DNA of 10,868 nucleotides from an uncultured Collinsella sp. (GTDB lineage: Bacteria; Actinomycetota; Coriobacteriia; Coriobacteriales; Coriobacteriaceae). The stretch lies in assembly GCA_902475445.1 (NCBI GenBank), contig CABRZN010000061.1:1-10868 (forward strand), read 5' to 3'. A model generated the notes under the pieces. That model saw nothing but the letters and a program-made list of their open reading frames with translations, searched no databases and was not told the DNA's origin. The translations under genes and the position numbers were made by a program. Of this stretch, positions 6,911 through 10,868 are shown piece by piece. Numbering within the stretch: position 1 is the first letter of the stretch; each line of letters begins with the position of its first letter.

Positions 6911-7381
6911 GTGAAATACACCGTCGTTTGCGTCGGTAAGCTCAAGGAGCACTTTTGGAAGGACGCGTGCGCTGAGTACACCAAGCGCCTAGGTGCCTAT
7001 GCCAAGGTGGATATCCGCGAGGTGGCCGATATCGACCCGGCTAAGGCGGGCGGCGTGGATGTCGCGCGCGACAAGGAGGGGGCGGCGATTCTTACAGCCC
7101 TGCCGCCTCGAGCACATGTGATCTTGCTGGCCATTGAGGGCAAAGAGCGCTCGAGCGAGGAACTTTCGGCGCGGCTCGACGATCTTATGCTGCGAGGCAA
7201 CAGCGACATTGCCTTTGTGATCGGCGGATCGGACGGCGTGAGCGATGACGTGCGCGCACGAGCCGACGAGATGCTCAGCTTTGGACGTATTACCTTGCCG
7301 CATAACTTGGCGCGCGTGGTGCTGCTGGAGCAGATCTACCGCGCCTGCAAGATTAGCCGCGGCGAGCCGTATCACAAATAG
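6911..7381 (+). CDS. rlmH: 23S rRNA (pseudouridine1915-N3)-methyltransferase RlmH
   Basis: This 156-aa SPOUT-class enzyme, against 155 aa in E. coli, methylates pseudouridine 1915 in helix 69 of 23S rRNA, acting on assembled 70S ribosomes. The knotted SAM site is clear: LLAIEGKERSSEEL, FVIGGSDGVSDDV with GGSDG at 105-109, and the C-terminal signature LPHNLARVVLLEQIYRACK ending in GEPYHK. It starts with GTG at 6911, where AAGGAG at 6896-6901 lies 9 nt upstream across the SPFH stop codon. Complete and normal. Confidence 0.96.
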   Translation: MKYTVVCVGKLKEHFWKDACAEYTKRLGAYAKVDIREVADIDPAKAGGVDVARDKEGAAILTALPPRAHVILLAIEGKERSSEELSARLDDLMLRGNSDIAFVIGGSDGVSDDVRARADEMLSFGRITLPHNLARVVLLEQIYRACKISRGEPYHK

Positions 7382-7404
7382 GTCAGCAATACGAAACAAT
7401 GGCG

Positions 7405-7413
7405 TGGGACAAT
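7405..7413 (+). promoter_or_regulatory. Candidate extended -10 promoter for proC
   Basis: TGG followed by GACAAT fits an extended -10 element (TGnTATAAT-type, two mismatches in the hexamer), 42 bp before the proC ATG. No good -35 is present. There is also no terminator after rlmH, so read-through remains possible. Confidence 0.3.
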
Positions 7414-7454
7414 AGCTTTCGTTTTGAGGAATGTGTCTGAAAGGACTATGTGAT

Positions 7455-8225
7455 ATGAAGATTGGATTTGTCGGTTTTGGCAATATGGCGAGCGCTATGG
7501 CCGATGGCTGGATCGCTGCCGGTGTAGCTGCGAGCGACATGTGCGCCTGTGCGGGTCGCTACGACGCACTGGTTGAGCGCTGTGAGGCGCGCGGGATGGC
7601 CGCTTGCCACGATGCCGCCGAGGTTGTCGCCGCATCCGATATCGTGGTCGCTGCGGTCAAGCCGTACATGATCGAGAAGGTATTCGCCCCGCTCAAGGAT
7701 GCTCTTGCCAAAAAGGTCGTTCTGTCGGTTGCCTGGACCTGGGACAGTGCCAAGTGGGAGCAGGTCCTGCCGGGCGTCGCGCATATCTCGACGGTGCCCA
7801 ACACGCCGGTTTCGGTGGGCGAGGGTGTCATCGCCTGCGAGAAGGCTTCCACGCTTAGTGATGAACAGCGTGCCACGGTGCTCGGTCTGCTCGGAAAGCT
7901 TGGCGCTGTCGTCGAGCTCGATACGAGCCTGCTGTTTGTGGGCGGCACGGTGGGTGGTTGCGCTCCGGCATTTGTCGCTATGGCAATCGAGGCCCTGGGC
8001 GATGCGGCGGTCAAGCACGGTATCCCGCGTGCGGATGCTTATCGCATTGTGAGCCAGATGGTGCTGGGTACGGCAAAGCTGCAGCTTGCAACTGGCCAGC
8101 ATCCTGCGGCGATGAAGGATGCCGTATGCTCGCCCGGTGGTGCCACCATCAAGGGCGTCGTTGCGCTCGAGGACGCCGGCATGCGCAGCGCCCTGGTCAA
8201 GGCAATCGACGCAACCCTCCAGTAA
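7455..8225 (+). CDS. proC: Pyrroline-5-carboxylate reductase
   Basis: This 256-aa NAD(P)H-dependent enzyme catalyses the last step of proline synthesis, reducing pyrroline-5-carboxylate to proline. The Rossmann start MKIGFVGFGNMASAM has its glycine motif at 7-11. AAVKPYMIEKV, VPNTPVSVGEGV (PNTP from 115), GGCAPAFVAMAIEALGDAAV, VLGTAKL and HPAAMKDAVCSPGGATIKG (SPGG from 226) follow the family closely. ATG 7455 is preferred over an in-frame ATG at 7431 because the family starts here and AAAGGA lies at 7440-7445. proA and proB are not nearby, so the gene stands apart from its pathway. It converges on the small minus-strand gene at 8382-8555, with a palindromic element between them. Confidence 0.95.
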   Translation: MKIGFVGFGNMASAMADGWIAAGVAASDMCACAGRYDALVERCEARGMAACHDAAEVVAASDIVVAAVKPYMIEKVFAPLKDALAKKVVLSVAWTWDSAKWEQVLPGVAHISTVPNTPVSVGEGVIACEKASTLSDEQRATVLGLLGKLGAVVELDTSLLFVGGTVGGCAPAFVAMAIEALGDAAVKHGIPRADAYRIVSQMVLGTAKLQLATGQHPAAMKDAVCSPGGATIKGVVALEDAGMRSALVKAIDATLQ

Positions 8226-8239
8226 AACCGACCAAAAAA

Positions 8240-8371
8240 GGGACAGTTTATTTTGGCAGGTTTTTCCTGCGGTTTTGTCCTTTTAGCGAAAAGTGCCCCG
8301 CAACTGGTTCAATTCCAGTTGCGGGGCGCTTGCGTTTGCCCAGATAAAACCAACCAAAATAAACCTGTCCC
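8240..8371. repeat. 132-bp palindromic element with imperfect terminal inverted repeats
   Basis: The left end GGGACAGTTTATTTTGG (8240-8256) is matched in inverse by CCAAAATAAACCTGTCCC (8354-8371), differing by one inserted base. Inside lie GCAGG-TTTTT-CCTGC (8257-8270, approximate), GGTTTT (8271-8276) that can pair with AAAACC (8346-8351), and a central hairpin at 8291-8331. The element fills the gap between the convergent proC and 57-aa genes. It could be a MITE/REP-like repeat, a two-way terminator, or both. No clear target-site duplication is seen. It carries no gene. Confidence 0.8.
8291..8331. terminator. Long GC-rich hairpin, possible bidirectional terminator with T-arm-like tip
   Basis: GCCCCGCAACTGG (8295-8307) pairs perfectly with CCAGTTGCGGGGC (8315-8327), extended to about 17 bp by AAGT/GCTT with one wobble. 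The 7-nt loop TTCAATT fits the tRNA T-loop rule. A-rich and T-rich tracts flank it but no clean T run follows directly, so terminator activity is uncertain. Confidence 0.6.
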
Positions 8372-8381
8372 TATTGGCAGG

Positions 8382-8555
8382 CTAGTCCCAGAAGCTGTCT
8401 TCTTCGTCCTCGGACTTGGGGCCGCGGTCGACATACATCTTATGGGTGCGCTTCTCCATCACAAAGGCAAGAATCGCAAATAGCAGGATGCCGCCGGCGA
8501 AAAGGATGGCAAAACCAGTGCGGGTGCCAAACAAAAAGGAAAAAACTGCGTCCAT
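8382..8555 (-). CDS. Small single-pass membrane protein, 57 aa
   Basis: Translation of the minus strand from the ATG at 8555-8553 to TAG at 8384-8382 gives 57 residues. They begin MDAVFSFLFGTRTGFAILF and contain one hydrophobic helix of about 20 residues (around 14-33). A basic patch EKRTHK follows, and the tail is strongly acidic: KSEDEEDSFWD at the C-terminus. The positive-inside rule puts the tail in the cytoplasm. AGAAGG lies 6 nt upstream of the start (minus strand, 8562-8567), a good ribosome binding site. I do not recognise a family. The layout of helix, basic patch and acidic tail is coherent and the codon use resembles real genes, so I consider it a true gene. It diverges from serS and shares its 111-bp upstream region. 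Confidence 0.75.
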   Translation of the reverse strand: MDAVFSFLFGTRTGFAILFAGGILLFAILAFVMEKRTHKMYVDRGPKSEDEEDSFWD

Positions 8556-8579
8556 TGGGTGCCTTCTTGCGTAGTTGAG

Positions 8580-8609
8580 TTGGGTCGTAAACGCTCATAA
8601 GTATATACT
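8580..8609 (+). promoter_or_regulatory. Probable serS promoter
   Basis: TTGGGT (8580-8585) and TATACT (8604-8609) are 18 bp apart, giving a start near 8616 and a leader of about 50 nt. The -10 lies inside a perfect palindrome, which offers an equivalent TATACT to the minus strand (8605-8600) for the divergent small gene. Confidence 0.5.
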
Positions 8610-8637
8610 TGCCCATACATGTACAAGGTTGCAACCT
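8599..8637. promoter_or_regulatory. Three perfect palindromes in the divergent promoter region
   Basis: AAGTATATACTT (8599-8610), TACATGTA (8616-8623) and AGGTTGCAACCT (8626-8637) are exact inverted repeats packed into 39 bp. The first overlaps both candidate -10 boxes and the last lies in the serS leader. They may be operator sites for a dimeric regulator, though no regulator is identified. Confidence 0.5.
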
Positions 8638-8666
8638 AAATGGAATGTATATCGCCGGAGGATCTA

Positions 8667-9950
8667 ATGCTTGATATCAAGTTTGTTCGCGAGAACCCCG
8701 ATGCCATCGATACCGCCATGGCTAACCGCCAGACGTCTTGGGATCGCGAGAAGTTCTTTGAGCTCGACGATGAGCGTCGTGCCGTCATCACCGAGGTCGA
8801 GGAGCTCCAGGCCACGCGTAATGCCGAGTCCAAGAAGATCGGCGCCCTGATGAAGGAGGGCAAGAAGGACGAGGCCGAGGCCGCCAAGGAGGCCGTGCGC
8901 GCCGTTAACGAGAAGATCGACGGTCTGGCCGAGCGCCGAGGCGCTCTTGAGCAGGAGCTGTACGACTTTATGGCTCACTTGCCCAACATTCCCTGCGAGG
9001 CCACCCCGTACGGCAAGGACGAGGACGAGAACATCGAGCGTCGTCGTTGGGGCACCCCGCGCGAGTTCGATTTCGACTTTAAGCCGCATTGGGACCTGGG
9101 CACCGACCTCGACATCCTCGACTTCGAGCGCGGCAACAAGCTCTCCGGCAGCCGCTTCACCGTTCTCGGTGGCGCCGGCGCCCGCCTGGAGCGCGCCCTC
9201 ATCAACTTCTTCCTGGATACGCACACCAGCCGTGGTTTTAAGGAGTGGTGGCCGCCCATCGTCGTCAAGCGTCAGACCATGTTTGGCACGGGCCAGCTGC
9301 CCAAGTTCGAGGATGACGCCTATCATGTTTCGGGCGATAACTTCCTGATTCCCACCGCCGAGGTCGTGCTTACCAACTTGCACGCCGGCGAGGTTCTCGA
9401 TGCCGACACCCTGCCGCGTCGCTACACCGCCTTTACCCCCTGCTTCCGCGAGGAGGCCGGCTCCGCTGGTCGCGACACCCGTGGCATCATTCGTCAGCAC
9501 GAGTTCGATAAGGTCGAGATGGTCAAGTTCGCCAAGCCGGAGGAGTCCGACGAGGAGCTCGAGAGCATGACCGCCGAGGCCGAGTACCTGCTACAGCAGC
9601 TGGGCCTTCCGTATCGCGTGATTAGCCTGTGCACCGGCGACTTGGGCTTTTCTGCCCGTCAGACCTACGACATCGAGGTCTGGCTGCCGAGCTACAACGC
9701 CTACAAGGAGATTAGCTCCTGCTCCAACTGCGGCGATTTCCAGGCCCGTCGTGCCAACATCAAGTATCGCGACCCCGAGAACTTCAAGGGTTCGCGCTAC
9801 CTACACACCCTCAACGGCTCCGGTCTGCCGGCTGGCCGTACCATGGCCGCCATTCTGGAGAACTACCAGAATGCCGACGGCACCATCACGATCCCCGAGG
9901 TCCTGCGCCCCTACATGGGCGGCCTCGAGAAAATCGAGCCGGTCGCGTAG
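8667..9950 (+). CDS. serS: Seryl-tRNA synthetase
   Basis: This 427-aa class II synthetase charges tRNA-Ser (and tRNA-Sec if present). The N-terminal MLDIKFVRENPDAIDTAM leads into a charged coiled-coil arm (about residues 25-105) that grips the long variable arm of tRNA-Ser. Class II motif 1 lies around GAGARLERALINFFLD, and motif 2 is FREEAGSAGRDTRG with R261 and E262. Motif 3 is SGLPAGRTMAAILENYQ with R391. The serine pocket TAEVVLTNLHAGE is also present. ATG 8667 is preferred over an in-frame ATG at 8640 because GGAGG at 8657-8661 is 5 nt upstream and the family starts with MLD. The reading frame is intact and of normal length, and a strong terminator follows. Confidence 0.97.
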   Translation: MLDIKFVRENPDAIDTAMANRQTSWDREKFFELDDERRAVITEVEELQATRNAESKKIGALMKEGKKDEAEAAKEAVRAVNEKIDGLAERRGALEQELYDFMAHLPNIPCEATPYGKDEDENIERRRWGTPREFDFDFKPHWDLGTDLDILDFERGNKLSGSRFTVLGGAGARLERALINFFLDTHTSRGFKEWWPPIVVKRQTMFGTGQLPKFEDDAYHVSGDNFLIPTAEVVLTNLHAGEVLDADTLPRRYTAFTPCFREEAGSAGRDTRGIIRQHEFDKVEMVKFAKPEESDEELESMTAEAEYLLQQLGLPYRVISLCTGDLGFSARQTYDIEVWLPSYNAYKEISSCSNCGDFQARRANIKYRDPENFKGSRYLHTLNGSGLPAGRTMAAILENYQNADGTITIPEVLRPYMGGLEKIEPVA

Positions 9951-9972
9951 GTTGCCTACATAAGCGATTTGC

Positions 9973-10003
9973 AAGGGCGCTCCTTTCTGGGGCGCCCTTT
10001 TTG
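9973..10003 (+). terminator. Rho-independent terminator of serS
   Basis: AAGGGCGCTCC (9973-9983) pairs with GGGGCGCCCTT (9989-9999) over 11 bp around loop TTTCT, followed by a T run. It isolates serS from the gene downstream. Confidence 0.92.
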
Positions 10004-10050
10004 TGCGAGGAGCTTTACCATATCGCGCGGACAGCTCAATAGAAAACACA

Positions 10051-10064
10051 CGAACAAACGTTCT
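10051..10064. promoter_or_regulatory. LexA/SOS-like box
   Basis: CGAACAAACGTTCT matches the Gram-positive/actinobacterial SOS box pattern CGAAC-N4-GTTCG at nine of ten defined positions, and GAAC-N4-GTTC is a perfect palindrome. It sits where the -35 of the downstream promoter should be, the usual position for repression. A second perfect palindrome CTGTATACAG (10063-10072) overlaps its right end. Confidence 0.65.
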
Positions 10065-10090
10065 GTATACAGCCATCTACCTGCTATTAT
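10061..10090 (+). promoter_or_regulatory. Extended -10 promoter of the 125-aa gene
   Basis: TGC followed by TATTAT (10082-10090) is a good extended -10. The best -35, TTCTGT at 10061-10066, is weak and 18 bp away, and overlaps the SOS-like box. Transcription should start near 10096, about 28 nt before the ATG. Confidence 0.6.
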
Positions 10091-10123
10091 TTTGTTAAAT
10101 AGAAGCGAGAGGAAGGGGATGCG

Positions 10124-10501
10124 ATGGAGCTGTTTGATGAGCGGGTAGTTTTGTTTGAGAGCGATGAAGGTGGGGAGCACCTACTAGTTACGTGTGAGCT
10201 ATCGGGTATGGGTGGTTTGGTGGTGCGGCAGACGAGCGAGGGCCCGTTGACGCAATGGTGTTTCGAGGAGTCGCCGCATGCGGTCGAGACATTTGTGTCG
10301 CACGAGGGACTTGCGGCGCTTGAGCGGTTCTATGGAGTCGGGACTTCTGGCCAGGTGGCACACATGCTGAGTGTTTCGTTTGCCGATTATGATTGTGCCC
10401 AGCGGGTGCGCTCGCTTTTGAGGGAGCTCGGCGCTGGGTTCGATGTAGTTGAAAACCCGATTGATCGCATCGGGGACGTTGGCGCATGCGGAGCTGCGTG
10501 A
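10124..10501 (+). CDS. Hypothetical 125-aa acidic protein, probably damage-inducible
   Basis: I do not recognise a family. The protein is soluble-looking, with no signal peptide or membrane helix. Its first half is strand-rich (MELFDERVVLFESDEGGEHL). Its second half is more helical, with VETFVSHEGLAALERFYGVG and DCAQRVRSLLRELGAGFDVV. It contains cysteines (C46, C92, C122 approximately) without a clear metal motif. GGAAGGGG (10111-10118) ends 5 nt before the ATG, supporting the start; an out-of-frame ATG at 10119 lies between. Codon use is looser than in the neighbouring housekeeping genes, which fits low or conditional expression. The LexA-like box over its promoter suggests DNA-damage control. 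It stands alone, between the serS terminator and the tRNA-Arg promoter. Confidence 0.75.
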   Translation: MELFDERVVLFESDEGGEHLLVTCELSGMGGLVVRQTSEGPLTQWCFEESPHAVETFVSHEGLAALERFYGVGTSGQVAHMLSVSFADYDCAQRVRSLLRELGAGFDVVENPIDRIGDVGACGAA

Positions 10502-10510
10502 GGAACATAT

Positions 10511-10527
10511 TCTCAAAAAGTTTGAGA
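10511..10527 (+). terminator. Weak hairpin after the 125-aa gene
   Basis: TCTCAAA and TTTGAGA form a 7-bp, AT-rich stem around loop AAG, 9 nt after the stop codon. No T run follows, so termination would be inefficient and read-through into tRNA-Arg is possible. Confidence 0.35.
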
Positions 10528-10533
10528 TTGTGC

Positions 10534-10563
10534 TTGACTCCAATTAGCTAAAGTGGTTTTATA
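10534..10563 (+). promoter_or_regulatory. Promoter of the first tRNA-Arg
   Basis: TTGACT (10534-10539) is followed after 18 bp by TTTATA (10558-10563), inside an AT-rich run that gives alternative -10 registers. The tRNA starts 11 bp downstream. Confidence 0.6.
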
Positions 10564-10574
10564 TATTTTGCGCT

Positions 10575-10651
10575 GCGGCGTTACCTCAGCTGGATAGAGG
10601 GTCTGACTACGAATCAGAACGTCATAGGTTCGAATCCTATACGCCGCACCA
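10575..10651 (+). tRNA. tRNA-Arg(ACG), CCA encoded, first copy
   Basis: A full cloverleaf folds. Acceptor GCGGCGT pairs with ACGCCGC (10641-10647), and D-stem CCTC with GAGG. Anticodon stem TCTGA/TCAGA encloses loop CTACGAA with anticodon ACG at 10609-10611. T-stem ATAGG/CCTAT encloses loop TTCGAAT, and A plus CCA is encoded at 10648-10651. With A34 edited to inosine it would read CGU, CGC and CGA; CGC is the dominant arginine codon in the window. Confidence 0.97.
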
Positions 10652-10661
10652 ATTGAATTTG

Positions 10662-10690
10662 AAGCCTCCGGCAACGGGGGCTTTTCTTTT
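10662..10690 (+). terminator. Terminator of the first tRNA-Arg
   Basis: AAGCCTCCG (10662-10670) pairs with CGGGGGCTT (10675-10683), with one T-G wobble and a GCAA tetraloop, and is followed by TTTTCTTTT. It has the same GCAA loop type as the tRNA-Leu terminators. Confidence 0.88.
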
Positions 10691-10705
10691 ATTGAAGCCA
10701 TGCAT

Positions 10706-10717
10706 GGATTCGAACCT
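10706..10717 (-). repeat. Inverted copy of the tRNA-Arg T-arm core
   Basis: GGATTCGAACCT on the plus strand is the exact reverse complement of the tRNA-Arg T-arm segment at 10626-10637. The rest of a tRNA cannot be folded on the minus strand, so this is a fragment, not a gene. Confidence 0.7.
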
Positions 10718-10773
10718 CGGTCGAGGCGCGAGCAACTTAATCAGCGCTCCGTAAAATTTTTCCAAATTGTCGC

Positions 10774-10802
10774 TTGACCCATCGGGGTCTCGCGTGCATA
10801 AT
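10774..10802 (+). promoter_or_regulatory. Promoter of the second tRNA-Arg
   Basis: TTGACC (10774-10779) and CATAAT (10797-10802) are exactly 17 bp apart, and the tRNA starts 12 bp later. The sequence differs from the first copy's promoter apart from a shared GCTTGAC, so the two copies have separate control. Confidence 0.7.
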
Positions 10803-10814
10803 AATCCGTGCGTT

Positions 10815-10868
10815 GCGGCGTTACCTCAGCTGGATAGAGGGTCTGACTACGAATCAGAACGTCATAGG
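10815..10868 (+). tRNA. tRNA-Arg(ACG), second copy, cut by window end
   Basis: The 54 bases present are identical to the first copy from the acceptor 5' strand through the 5' T-stem, with anticodon ACG at 10849-10851. The T-loop and 3' acceptor lie beyond the window, so completeness cannot be judged. The spacing between the two starts is 240 bp. Confidence 0.93.

Noticed and set aside
7431..7454. Upstream ATG start for proC
   Set aside because: TGAGGA directly abuts this ATG, leaving no spacer, and the ProC family begins at MKIGF (7455).
8253..8483. 76-codon plus-strand frame through the palindromic element
   Set aside because: It runs through the inverted-repeat hairpins and is antisense to the better supported 57-aa gene, with no ribosome binding site.
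8626..8637. DtxR/IdeR-type iron box reading of AGGTTGCAACCT
   Set aside because: The half-sites AGGTT and AACCT match, but they are only 2 bp apart, much closer than in the 19-bp DtxR/IdeR consensus.
8640..8666. Upstream ATG start for serS
   Set aside because: The family start and the GGAGG at 8657-8661 both support ATG 8667.
10513..10701. 62-codon minus-strand frame over tRNA-Arg
   Set aside because: It is the antisense translation of the tRNA (the familiar RIRTYD-type artefact) and its terminator.
10701..10760. A complete tRNA on the minus strand between the tRNA-Arg copies
   Set aside because: Only the T-arm core is convincing. The T-stem has mismatches, and no acceptor, D or anticodon stem can be formed.

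Overview
The window looks like chromosome from a high-GC member of the Actinomycetota, most probably class Coriobacteriia and closest in character to Collinsella. This is inferred from GC- and CGC/GAG-rich codon use, strong AGGAGG-type ribosome binding sites, CCA-encoding tRNA genes and the flavour of the protein sequences. No database was consulted. Most of the window is housekeeping sequence, and translation dominates: two 16S rRNA modification enzymes (rsmI, rsmA), one 23S enzyme (rlmH), two aminoacyl-tRNA synthetases (metG, serS), tRNA-Leu(CAG) and two tRNA-Arg(ACG) copies.

Layout. 55-2001: a GH5-like protein with altered active-site residues, followed 6 bp later by rsmI. 2071-3672: metG with its own terminator. 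3780-5547: rsmA and tatD, overlapping by 11 nt. 5548-5965: a promoter, tRNA-Leu(CAG), a terminator, a 131-bp segment full of tiny hairpins, and a second copy of the tRNA 3' end plus terminator. 5966-7381: an SPFH/HIR-like membrane protein and rlmH. 7455-8225: proC. 8226-8381: a palindromic element with inverted-repeat ends. 8382-8555 (minus strand): a 57-aa single-pass membrane protein not previously obvious because of its size. 8556-8666: a divergent promoter region with three perfect palindromes. 8667-9950: serS and its terminator. 9951-10501: a LexA-like box, an extended -10 promoter and an unrecognised 125-aa acidic protein. 10534-10868: two tandem tRNA-Arg(ACG) genes 240 bp apart, each with its own promoter; the second is cut by the window end.

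The coding genes are ordinary. The unusual material is in the non-coding DNA around the tRNAs. The tRNA-Leu 3' end and terminator are duplicated as a 58-bp direct repeat (57/58 identical), like an attachment-site scar. Past its terminator each tRNA is followed by an inverted copy of its own T-arm core. A third T-arm-like hairpin forms the tip of the palindromic element after proC. I read these as possible members of one tRNA-linked repeat family, which is inference. Other points of interest are the missing acid/base dyad in the GH5 protein and the probable DNA-damage control of the 125-aa gene.
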